Source: Psoroptes ovis (Eukaryota; Arthropoda; Arachnida; Sarcoptiformes; Psoroptidae). From it: DNA of 64,000 nucleotides. Positions 39,287 through 51,132 of this stretch are shown here, one piece after another. The position numbers and the translations under genes are program-made. How positions within the stretch are numbered: position 1 is the first letter of the stretch; each line of letters opens with the position of its first letter. Below the pieces are notes generated by a model. It made no database searches. It was not told where the DNA came from and saw only the letters and a program-made list of their open reading frames with translations. The stretch lies in NCBI GenBank assembly GCA_002943765.1, contig PQWQ01000014.1, forward strand, positions 1,426,001 through 1,490,000, written 5' to 3'.

Positions 39287-40424
39287 ATTATGGAATTCAT
39301 TTCTTTAATTGTTTTTTCTTTGATTTTTTTGATTAAAATAAAAAATTTAAAAATCAATTAAATTTAATTCAATTTAAATTTAAATGTCAATTCAAAATTC
39401 AAAAAAAAAAAAAAAATGAATGAAATGATGAACGTAATAATCGATGTCTTCTGTTTTTAAATTGTAAATGTTTTTTCACATTTTCACAAATTCATAAATT
39501 CGTCCATTTCTCACTTTTACGAAGCGACGCCTTTGGTCATGTGTTGTATTTGTATTTGTATTTATTTATATTTATATTTATATGTATGTGTTTATTTGTT
39601 ATTTATATCACAAAAAAATATTTTGTAAACATAAACATAAACAAAACAAATAACATTTATTATTATTTACAATTGTTGTCTCTCAAGATATTGATTCAAT
39701 ATTTAAAAACAAAAAAAAACGAAAGATGCTTCTTTCATTTTATTTTATTTTATTTTTTTGGCTGTAAACATTGAAATATTGAAGAATTACAATTGAATTT
39801 TTTTCAATGAATATTTCTATGAAAAAAATAATAAATACAAACAACAACAACAAATAATAATTAATCAAAACATATGATACACAAACATTCAACATTAAAG
39901 ATTACATATTTCAAATTTGAATGGCAGAATTTTTCAAAAATTCAATGAAATTCAATTGCTCTCGTTTTTCTCGAATATTTAAAATGATTTTCAAATTGTG
40001 AATAAATGAATTTGAAATATAAATAATAATAACTGTTATACATTATGAATTATTAATAAAAAAATAGATGAATGTCAATTAAAAACATTGATTCACTGGA
40101 ATTATTATTGATATTATCGATTGATTGATTGATCAATGTCAAAAAATATTTATTCATTATTGTTGTCAGTTCTTTTTTTTCGTTGAGAAGAAAAAAAGTA
40201 AATAAAATTCATAAATTTCATTCATAATTTATTCAAAATAATATTGATTTTCATCAAAATAATTATCGGATGTTTGGCAATTTGTAATATTTATTCAATA
40301 CATTTTTGTTTTATTATTATGACATTTGACAATAAATGAAAATTTTCGAAATTATCGAATGATTAACAATTATTATTGACATTTATATGTTTGAAACTGA
40401 AAAATTTACGAAATTTTTAACGCA
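39287..40424. other. Intergenic spacer
   Basis: 1.1 kb between GULO and LKB1, both plus strand. A polyadenylation-like AATAAA lies near 39336. The rest is AT-rich with TATTTA-type repeats at 39545-39590. No gene or structured repeat is seen. Confidence 0.4.
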
Positions 40425-42720
40425 ATGCAAACATCATCAAATCAGACAACAGCATCAAGTATGGCTGCCGTCATTTGTTCAACGATAGAAACAACGAATA
40501 CCGAAAGTGATAATATATTCAATGCCGAACATAATCAACGCACAAATTGTAATAATAATGAAGATGATGATGATGATCAAAAAAATGAATCAACAAAACG
40601 TGTTAAGAAAAAATCACCGTCAAATCAGAATGTTATTGAAAATTATCAACAAAACGATTCGAATATAAATGTGCCAAATAAAACTTATAATAATCAAAAT
40701 TGTGATATGAATAAAACGAGTGATAATCAACAATTTCACCATTGTAAACCATCCGATGATCAAATCAAAGATGATCAATCAATGAGGCCTACATCGATGG
40801 AATCAAATACAACCAGCATACCTGTTGTTCAATTAACCAGCATTGATGAAGATAGTGATGGAGATGAAGATGATGATAATGTTGTCAATGAACGAAGACC
40901 ATTGTTTGTCACGCCACCACCTATAACCGAAGAAGAAATGCTTGATGGCTGTTTAGGTGCTGATGGTTTTTTGTATGAAAAATCATTATTATATGATCAT
41001 GAACCATCAATGCATGGTGATATATCATCGACACCTGCTGTTGCCATATCAATTCAAGATAAACCGCTTTCATATCATCGAGTTAATTCATCTGAAATAT
41101 TGTATGAAAAGAAACGACGAAAAGTTAAATTTGTATCTAAATATTTACTGGGTGATGTGGTCGGTGAAGGTTCCTATTCAAAAGTTAAAGAAGTTCTGGA
41201 CGTTGAGACATTGGAAAGACGTGCAGCAAAAATAATGAAGAAAAAACGTTTAAAAAAGATACCGAATGGTGAACAAAATGTTCAACGGTATGATAATATT
41301 TGATGATACCTTTTTCGTTCCATTAATAATTTATTTCCAATCATATTATTCATAGTGAAATACAATTGTTACGAAAATTGAATCATGAAAATCTAATCAA
41401 ATTGTATGATGTCATTTATGATGATATCAAAGAGAAGATGTACATCATTATGGAATATTGTGTTGCTGTATTACAGGAGCTTCTTGATTCAGTACCTGAT
41501 AAGAAACGATTCCCAATACATCAAGCACATGGGTAATATTTAATTCATTCGTATTCTTGAATTATGATGACTTAATCTTACATTTTTTGTTCTCCAACAG
41601 GTATTTTGTGCAGCTAGTCAATGGTTTAGAATATCTTCATAGCCAAGGTATCATCCATAAAGACATCAAACCAGGCAATTTATTATTAACTAATGGTGGT
41701 GTCATCAAAATTACCGATCTTGGTGTCTCTGAGGTAATTCGTTCCATTCATTTCAATTTCATTTAATTAAGATATTGATTTTTTACAAACGATCAAGATG
41801 CTAGATCGATTCCAAAAAGATGATATGATCTCAACCAGTCAAGGATCACCGGCATTTCAACCACCAGAAATAGCAGATGGTCGTTTAAAATTTAGCGGAT
41901 TCAAAGTCGATATCTGGGCTTCTGGTGTTACATTATTCAATATAACCACAGGAAAATATCCGTTTCAAGGTGATAATATCTACCGGTGAGTTGTTGATCT
42001 CATCAATTTTTAATTCTGTTATTTAATTTCGATTATCCCGTAATTAGTTTATATGATAACATAAGCAAAGCTGAATTGACCATACCTGAAGAAATGGATC
42101 ATTTACTTTCTGATCTGATTAGATCAATGTTATGTAAAGAACCTGATGATCGAATTTCCTTAGCACAAATCAAACAGCATAAGTAAGTATTTCAATTGTT
42201 ATATTTTCAATTATAATTAATGCTCATCATTCTAGTTGGGTACGAAAAAAACATCCAAAAATTGAACCACCTGTACGAATACCACGTAAATCTGATGGTG
42301 ATGAATTACGTTCCATGTCTGTATTACCATATTTATGGCAATTACACAATGGCAATGATGGATTAGATGATGAAGTCGATGATGATGATGATGAATTTGA
42401 ATTCGCAACTGTATCGGCATCCGATACAACAGAATGGTCAAATTCACGCATGAATGAATTGACTGTAAATTCATTCGTGTCGAATGCATCGCGTGCATCG
42501 AAAACATCACGTTCATCCACAATTTGTAAGTATTCAATTTGGTTTCATCAAAAAAAAAATTGGTTTTATAGTCATTTATTCATTTTTAGCAACCAATTTG
42601 GCTTCATTATTCAAATTACGTAAATCAAAATCATCTCGAAGTCAATCGACTGGTTTCGAAGCATTGACACGAACCAATCGATTCCTTAATTGTTTAGGGA
42701 TTCGTTCATCTCATAAATAG
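40425..42720 (+). CDS. Lkb1: Serine/threonine kinase LKB1 (STK11)
   Basis: Master kinase of AMPK-related kinases, controlling energy balance and polarity. Exons 40425-41287, 41356-41532, 41601-41733, 41798-41985, 42048-42182, 42236-42525 and 42590-42720 join in phase to 638 residues. The N-terminal 240 residues are Asn/Asp/Ser-rich. The kinase domain begins near 243: glycine loop GDVVGEGSYSKVKE, the Lys in RRAAKIMKKKRL, catalytic loop IIHKDIKPGNLLL, metal motif DLG (DFG in most kinases, DLG in LKB1), then SQGSPAFQPPEIA and SGFKVDIWASGVTLFNITTGKYPF. After the domain come WVRKKHPKIEPPVRIP and RSMSVLPYL, also LKB1 signatures. The C-terminus ends NCLGIRSSHK with no CaaX prenylation box. It converges on IGBP1, with stop codons about 170 bp apart. 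Confidence 0.95.
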
Positions 42721-42887
42721 AAAATCATTCTCGTCGATTGCTTGTCATATTGTCATAGAAATAGCTCATTTTGAGCTCGTAAATCATTTAATTGATTAAT
42801 ATATATATTGAAGAGTTATAAATATGTTTATCGTTTTATTGTTATCGAGAGAGAAAGAGAAAAAAATTATTAAAAATTCTAATAATT

Positions 42888-44185
42888 TTAACCCATATTG
42901 TGTCTATTTCCTTCACCTCTTTTATGATCTGTATTTCGAAAATAAATTAATTGATATTAAATTGAAATTGAATAACAGTCAACAACAACTGTGAAATGAA
43001 TGAGAAAAATAATTTCTTACCATCTTTCCAATTGTCCCAATTCCTTAGTCTTTGTAACTCTTTTTCATCATCTTTTTCCAGTAATTTTTCTTTACGTTCT
43101 TCTTCACTTAATTCTTCCATTTTTTTCTTTTCAGGATTATTTGCCCAGTCATACAATGAATTACTATATCTGTTCGAATGCAAGAAAAAAAATTGAATTT
43201 GATTCGTAAGGAGAATTCAATGAATCCTACATGTTTTTGTCTGTCAATTTAAGACTTCCTTCACTAATTTTTTGTTGAACAAATTCATCAACTGAATATG
43301 TGGCAATTGATGGATATCCAGCTCCATACACTTGTTTTTGTAGTTTATCTTTTGTCAAAATGATCGGTGTTAAAGGTTTAGATTTTTTCGTTAATTTATC
43401 ATTGTTTTTATTATTATCATCGGATGATAATTGTAATTTAGCCATACGCATTTGAATCATTGGCATTTCAGCTTTGATTGCAGCTAATTCATCAATAGCT
43501 TGATTCAACCATCGACGAATTAATTTCAAATAGAATTTTCGTTCAACTTCTTCATCATTAGATTGTTGAATAATCAATTGTTTTAGCTGTTCCAATTCAG
43601 ATTCTAGTTGTTTCATTTGTCGATATCTTTGAATTTTTGAATCTCTTGCTTGTGCTTGTTGCAACAATAAATCTATTTCACTTGTGTTACCAACTTTGGG
43701 TTTAACATTAGCATTTTCTTCATTATTATCATCTTTATCTTTTAATTTAACATCACAAAATTGATAATCATTTAATCGTTGAATATAATCTCTGTAATAG
43801 ATTTCAGCTGTTTCCAGTATTTGTAATCGATCATAACGTTGATTTTTCATCGTAAAATCAGCCAATAATGCTGGCAATAATAAATATTTAAGATGTTCAG
43901 TTTGAATTTCATCCATTGTTTCATTTGTGCTATAAATGGCTAGCGCATTGATATTCTTAGTCATTGTTTCTAAACGTTCAATAGCATCGGTTACTTTTTC
44001 CTAAGATGATAGAGATTAGCGATTAATGATGATCACATGGCAAAAAATCATTAATTTACCTGAAATTTCGGATCATTCGTTGACATTGAAGTATGATTCA
44101 ATTCTTCATTTATGTCAAGAATTTTTTGAAACGATGAAGCAAGTGTTTCATGTAATTCATTTTCTTCTTGACGTGTTGTCGACAT
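42888..44185 (-). CDS. IGBP1: Immunoglobulin-binding protein 1 / TAP42 (alpha4)
   Basis: Chaperone-like regulator of PP2A-type phosphatase catalytic subunits, in the TOR pathway. Exons 44185-44060, 44000-43231, 43169-43021 and 42928-42888 join in phase to 361 residues. The N-terminal helical TPR-like half contains EHLKYLLLPALLADFTMKN and ETAEIYYRDYIQRL. The middle has RDSKIQRYRQMKQLE and EERKFYLKLIRRW-type helices. The C-terminal signature KPLTPIILTKDKLQKQVYGA, GYPSIATYSVDEFVQQ and NWDNWKD is clear. The last exon is only 41 bp and adds DHKRGEGNRHNMG, matching the family's typical end; without it the frame would run into an unrelated tail. It diverges from the SLC17 gene, with 313 bp between start codons. 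Confidence 0.94.
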
Positions 44186-44498
44186 TTTTGATTAATTATT
44201 TGGCTGAATATTTATAATTTTATCAATTATGATTAATTTGAATTTACAAAATTGATATTAAAAACTGAAACTCACAGTAATTGGTGGGGTCCAAATATGT
44301 TAAAATAGCATTTCTATTGTGTGCGTGTCAACTGTTTTTGATTTTGTTTTTTATTTTTGGTTATTTAAAGATTTAAATGTTTATATCGATATGGTCATGA
44401 TAATTGACTGATTGTTTAATGACGAATAAACAATCATTAAAAAATAAGCACAGACAATTAACTTGACTGTGACTATAAAATAAAGTGAATGAATAATC

Positions 44499-45859
44499 AT
44501 GAAATTTTCCATTGTGTCATTATGGCCAAGAACAGCCATTAATCGGTTGATATTTTTTTGTACAGTGGCCAATCTCATTAATTCAGCTGATCGTGTCATC
44601 ATGCCAATAGCTATTATTCCGATGGCTAAACAATTTGGTTGGTCAATCCATTGGCAAGGTTGGGTATTAAGCTCATTTGCCATTGGTTATATTACTAGTC
44701 AAATGATTGTAAGCAATGTTGCATCCAGATACGGAGCCTGTAATATTCTCACCATTTCCATACTTTTCTGGTCCTTGTCAACATTAATCACGCCGATGAT
44801 AGCATCTAATATTTATTTATTTATTGTGTTCCGTATATTGCTGGGTTTAGGCGAAGGTTTAGGTTTGCCTATGATTTATCAATTATTTGCTTTGAATGTT
44901 CCCATTTCACAACGTTCCAGAGCATTTGGATACTTAATTTCTGCCGGAACAGTTGGACAAACCTTATCCGCTCTGATTACCTCTCATGTTTATTGGCCAT
45001 TCATGTTCTACACTATGGGTACATTGGGTATGTTTTGGTTACTATTTTGGTTCCGTTTTTCCCATCGTCAAGCCCTTATTGTTGATGATTGTGTAAATAA
45101 TATTCGTGCATCAACTGGTGATTTAGAAGCGCCTTTAATGATCAATGATGGATCAAAAAGCAATCGATCTCCAAATAATAATCGTAATATTGAATGGTTT
45201 GAATGGATATTGAGATGGCCGTTGTGGGCAATTTACCTTGCACATTTTGCCATGAATTGGTCCAGTTACATAATCATGCAATGGTTACCTTATTATTTGT
45301 CCAGATATTTAGCAGCCGATCAAAAATCATTGTCATTGACTGCATTGCCTTATATAATGAATTCTATGGTTGGAATCGGTAAAGTTTTTGAAATTTATTC
45401 AAACAAAAATTCTTATTCAATTCTTTTTTTTCAAATCTAGGTGCTGGCCATCTCGCTGACAGTTTGATTACCGAGCGAAAGTGGTCGATTTTATCGGTCC
45501 GTCGTCTAATGACTGGAATTGGACTATTTGGTGCCGGAATATGCATGCTATTATTTTGTGCATTGAAATCGCTATGGTTAGCCATTGTGATAATTTGTTT
45601 GGCTATGTCATTTTGTGCAATGAATGCAGCTGGACATCTCAGCAATCACACAGATGTGGCACCGAATCATGCAGGTGTTACGTTTGCCATATCGAATACT
45701 ATTGCTACAATTCCAGGCTTACTATGTGGTCCATTAACAGCTGAATTAGTCACACAATCACATGGTCGCTGGCTGCCTGTGTTTGTATTAGCGTCTGCGA
45801 TCAATTTTGTCGGAGCTATCATTTATGTTAGCCAAAGTTCAGCTTCTCCAATATTTTGA
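44499..45859 (+). CDS. SLC17-family (major facilitator) organic anion transporter
   Basis: Twelve-helix MFS transporter. Exons 44499-45378 and 45441-45859 join in phase (1) to 432 residues. The first helix region has ANLINSADRVIMPIAIIPMAK, followed by WVLSSFAIGYITSQMIVSNVASRYG (the MFS loop 2-3 region), GLGEGLGLPMIYQLFALNVP, a Ser/Asn-rich central loop, and the second half with HTDVAPNHAGVTFAISNTIATIPGLL, the SLC17 signature between helices 10 and 11. The overall look is nearest to SLC17A9 (vesicular nucleotide transporter) and plant ANTR-type members, but the substrate cannot be settled. AATAAA follows at about 45952. The gene converges on ISCA1, with stop codons about 130 bp apart, so 3' UTRs probably overlap. 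Confidence 0.88.
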
Positions 45860-45992
45860 TCTACAAAATCATTTATTTGGTATGCATTTAAAATGTGAAT
45901 GTAATATACACTGTACATAAATTTTATTATATTTACGAGTTTAATTTTCTTAAATAAATAAAACAAAAATATAATTACAATGAAGTAAAAAA

Positions 45993-46528
45993 CTAAATGC
46001 TAAAACTTTCACCGCAACCACACGTTCCTTTGATATTTGGATTATTGAAAACGAATTCGGCTGATAATTTGGTTTCAACATAATCCATCTCACTACCAAG
46101 TAATGATAATTGTGCTTTACGATCAATCAATATTCTTGCACCATCTTGAACGACTTCTTCATCAAATTTTTCTTTTTGTGTAGCATATTCGAGCTGATAA
46201 GAGAGACCATTACATCCACGATGTTTGACTCCAATTCGTAATCCAATCTTGAAGAAAAAAAAACAAATTATTAATTTCATTTTTTTAAATATTTCAAAAA
46301 AATTCAAATACCACATCAGGTCGTTCTTGCATAAGCATTTTGATTCTTTTGACTGCATTTGGTGTCTTATGGGGAAACGGAATTGAATAAATATTCAATT
46401 AGATATGAATTGAATAAATGTCAAAAATGGATTACCATAAATATTGCTGATTTAAATTGACGATTTCTATTTTGAATCTGTACAGCTTTAACTGCAGCCG
46501 TAAATGTTCTTTTGGCTGCCGACATCAT
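45993..46528 (-). CDS. ISCA1: Iron-sulfur cluster assembly protein ISCA1, mitochondrial
   Basis: A-type scaffold for 4Fe-4S cluster maturation in mitochondria. Exons 46528-46436, 46365-46312 and 46247-45993 join in phase 0 to 133 residues, or 132 if the second of two adjacent ATGs is used. The N-terminus SAAKRTFTAAVKAVQIQNRN is basic and hydroxylated, a likely transit peptide. The core reads MTPNAVKRIKMLMQERPDV, then GLRIGVKHRGCNGLSYQLEY, DGARILIDRKAQLSLLGSEMDYVE and FVFNNPNIKGTCGCGESFSI. All three cluster-ligand Cys (GCNG and CGC) are present. Length and sequence are standard for animals. Confidence 0.96.
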
Positions 46529-47336
46529 TAAAATAAATTAAAAATATGTAACGAGATGAATTATTTATTTTCAATGAATTACAATTGTCGAATAAATATA
46601 AATATTTGAATTTAATTTTGATCATGATTTTTGATCATGTGAAAACAGAATAATAATGTAAACATAAATATGTCCTTCTATTTTAACATAAAAACAAGGC
46701 TATTTGTGTTAAAATAGATTGGTTTAAAATTTTCAACAACAGATGGCAGCCGCAGCATCATAGATTTGAATTTAATTTTTTTTTTACCCGCACAAAAGTT
46801 GGCTTCACTGCATTAATTCTTCAATTTGCAATGAACAAACCCCGGTTTGAAAATGAATAATCAAACAATGGTCAAAGTGAAATCACAAATAATTTGACTT
46901 GATTAGTAATTTGAATGATTTGATTATTTTTTTTCTAATGTAAAAATCAAAGAAAAATTTTATAAAATAATGAAATTTATTTGCTTCATTTATTTTTTTT
47001 CCGAGTTGTTTTGATTTCATAGAAAAACTAATAAATACAAATTGTAAATAATACAAAAAAAAAACAATTTCCAATGTTTGTGTTGTAATTCATCATAAAT
47101 TATTCATCATCATCATCTTCGTTTCAAAAAACAATCAAATAACAAGCAACCAAATGAGTTCAAATGAATGAAATTATATATTTTTCCCAAAAAATTCATC
47201 GTAAATTAATGCATCAGCCTCCACAGCCATTCTTTACAAATTTTTCCTGCATTCATTCATCCAAATTTAATCATTATTCATATCGTGTTATCATCGTTGA
47301 TTTATCACCTTTCAATTTCGTTATATATTTTGCCAA
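46529..47336. other. Intergenic spacer
   Basis: About 800 bp between the ISCA1 start and the Syk-like stop. It is AT-rich with CAT runs near 47100. A 63-codon plus-strand frame at 47164 is the antisense of the Syk 3' end and not a gene. Nothing else is recognised. Confidence 0.4.
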
Positions 47337-50217
47337 TCATTTCCCTTCGATGTAATGCATCATTTGATCAACAATACTGGAAAAATTTAATCGATCTTCT
47401 GGTCTGTATATCAAAGAAAAAGAGACAGAGAAAAATTAATTTTATTTAAAAATAAAAAATCAACAAGTCATTGACTGATGATGGCTTATTTGTTTCAGTC
47501 ATATTTTTCATGAAGGAAATACTGGTAAGTGAGTTTTTAAAAAAGTGAAACTAAAATTAAAATTCGATAAATTATAAAATTCCCAATCGGTTTTGCTCAA
47601 AGAAATGTGATAGAAAAGCACATATTTCACCAATATTGCTTATGAATCATGAATCATAAATGTATTTGATCTTTGTCTTTGAACAATTTTCAAATAGTTA
47701 AAATAGATACGCAGAATTTGAAATGGTAATTTTTCATTATCGTGCTTGGATAATGCCCTTTTATCGCAAGAAAAATATCTTTAAAAGATATTCGTAGCAT
47801 TTACGATTGAACATAATGTCAAATAGTTTTTTTCTGAGCTTTAATTCATGTAAAAATCCTAATAAATTGCTCAGGTCAAGTGTGGAAATACATGAATCTG
47901 CGTATGTGTGTGTCCATGTGTTTCGACAGGAAATCATTTGATTCTCTGATTTGATATGTTAAATCAAGTATACTTATTTTCTAAGGAACTTAGTGATTTA
48001 CTTTGAATGAATCTTTTATTCTAAAACTTTTTAAGAAAACAAAGAAAATAATCGAAGTAGAAATAAAATAACCGGAACATTTTCTAACAACCATTGTTGA
48101 TGATGATTTTTCTGAGAATTGAATTGATTTAATTTTTGTATATGTTTTTGCTGATTAAAATGCATCATATTCTTTCATTGCTTTCCTTTACATTTCAATC
48201 TATTCAATCATTTCTTCAAATGTTGATTTGAAATAATCTTATTAACATGTGTGGAGTGTTCAAAATTCTAGGGTAATTTTAGTTTCGTTTTCATTCATTT
48301 TTTCACTTCGTAAATTGTGGGCCGCAGAGAATGCACCAGCAAGCGAGCAACCGTGAGGAGACCGAGTTCAATGAATATTAAATTTTAAATTTAATTTAAA
48401 ATTTAAATCGGTTTCGTTGTTGTTTTGCTTTGCTTTTGATGTTTATTCTTCAAATAAATTGAAAATCATTTTCAATTTACACTTTTTGAGAATCATTCAT
48501 TCATTTTTTTGTTCATTTTTCTATGAAAATTGAAAATTGAAATTGAAATGAAAAAATACTCACTTAAATTGCCAACAACTCCACATTATTTGATATATGA
48601 TGACAGAACAATTTTCTGGTTTAGGTAGTCGTCTATTTTCATTAAACATTCGTAAAATATCTTGCCCATCCATGCCCTGTGAGAATAAATGGTGAATATA
48701 AATTCAAGTGAAAAAAAAAAACAATTGAATCAAAAAAAATGAATGAATAAATATTAAAATATTAAAATGAAAATAAGCTCAAATGGTTTACCTGATAAGG
48801 CATTTCACCTCGAGACATTGCTTCCCATAATGCAACACCAAAACTCCATACATCCGATTTTGAACTGAATTTATAATAATAAATACATTCAGGTGCATAC
48901 CATTTCAATGGCCATTTTGATGCTGAACGTGCTTTATAATAATCTTTACCTTGTCCAAGTGCACGTGACATACCGAAATCACTAACTTTAGCGAATTTTT
49001 CATTAACCAATAGAATATTACGAGCAGCAAGATCACGATGAACATAATTCATTTCTTCAAGATATTGCATAGCTTTTGCAACTTGTAACATTAATCTTAA
49101 TATATCATTATCACTTAATTTGTGTCCATGATTTTGTAAATATTTATTCAGCGGTCCTAATGGTGCTAATTCCATAACCAACATAAACGGATCATTTTCA
49201 CAAACACCAATCAAACGTACAATATGTCGATGATCTAATTTAGCCATTGTTTGTGCTTCACGTAATATTTCAGCCTTTTTAAAAAATCAATCAAAAACAG
49301 AGAAAATAAACAATAATAAAGCAATTAAAATGAGAGAGAAAAATCCAATCAATCATTTATTTTCTAATGTTTACTGCAAACTAACTTTTTGCTGTGGAAC
49401 AGCATAACTTTTCAACATTTTAACAGCTAAATTTATATTTGATGATCTTTGCAATGATGGTATGGTGGCCAAGAATACATCACCAAAGTAACCATTACCA
49501 ATACGACGTTTCAATGTTATACACCTTGGATCGAAACAAATTGGTCCACGTTTACATTTTTGAATAGTTTCTTTAACCTCTTCAATAACTTCATTTAGAC
49601 AAACTATTTGTGTAATAATTACACAGAAAAAAATAAAAATAAAATAAAATTTGGATAAATTCAAACGAATTATTTCAAGAAAAACTCAAAAGTATCATAA
49701 TCCATAAATATTTGATGCTATTACATACTTAATTCTATGTCTTTAAGGCATTGTTGGTGTTGTTGCTGTTGTTGTTGATGATGATTATTAGTTTCATTAT
49801 TTATATTTTTATTATTATTATTACTATTACTACTGATAGTTTCTTGTTTATTATTATTACCCAAGGGCACTTGTTGGTGATTATTATTATTATTATTATT
49901 ATTAAATAAATGATTCATTTTTGAATGATTCATCGATGATGATGATGAAAATTCATTATTATTATTATTATTATTATTAACATTAGGCCATGATTCTTGT
50001 ATTGTTTTTGAATCTGTACAACAAGGCTTTGATGATGATAATGACAATAATGATGATGGAGGTGGTGGTGGTGGTGATATTGTTGGTGGAGGTAATGATG
50101 ATGATGATGATGATGTATGATATGATTTATTTTGTTGATTATTATTAATACTGTTAGTGTTATTACTTGTAGTTATAGAATTCAAAGAATCATTATTTAA
50201 GATTGATGATATTTTAC

Positions 50218-50248
<31 letters not shown>

Positions 50249-51096
50249 GTTATTATTGCAATTTGTCATCGTTAATGTTGTTATTGTTTCATCATTAATA
50301 TTATTGTTATCATTATTACTGTTATTATTATTATGATTCGTAAAATCTTTCAACATTATTGAACATGGATGATGATTTGATGAATTCTGTGTATCAAAAA
50401 ATCGAAATAAAATAAAATAAAATAAAAATCAAATATCATTTATATAATACTCATAATGATTATGATAATTTTCATTCATTTCGATTGAATAAATAAGTTT
50501 GATCATTCGAAAAATATTCCTTTTGGGCAAATATTATTTGTTGAATTTGATTTGAATACATAGAAATTACTGTGTTTCAATGAAAAACTTTTTTTTTTGA
50601 TTTTTATTTGTGGCCAAAATAATGTAATATTCTATGAATATTATTTTTTTCTATTTATTATGATAATGACACCTTATTGTAATGACCCATCATTTACATA
50701 TTTCCTATCGATGATCATTACATTTAGTATTCATTGATTTGTGTATAAACTCTATTTATTGTTAGTTAGTTATTTATTTAAAAAATCATCATAAATAAAG
50801 AATGAAATAGGGAAAAATCGAAGAAAAATCAAATAGTTTGGTGTTTAGTGAAGCAGAATATATTCATTTTTTTTCGTAATAAAAATAAAAGAATATTTCA
50901 ATAAATAATGATCAAAAATAAATAGTTTCAATGTTTCAAAGCAAAGCAAAGCAAGCAAGCAAGCAATTGATACTTGAATTTATTATTGATGAACAATAAT
51001 AATTTCAATTCAATTCAATAATCATATAGTTTGATTATTGAATTGAATTGTTGAACAAGTTATAATTTTCTGGTGCAATAAATAACTATCTAAGAA

Positions 51097-51132
<36 letters not shown>

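Noticed and set aside
42959..42998. Alternative last exon for IGBP1 using an acceptor near 42998
   Set aside because: It would add VVVDCYSISI, unlike the family; the acceptor at 42929-42931 gives the expected RGxGNRxNMG-type end in phase.
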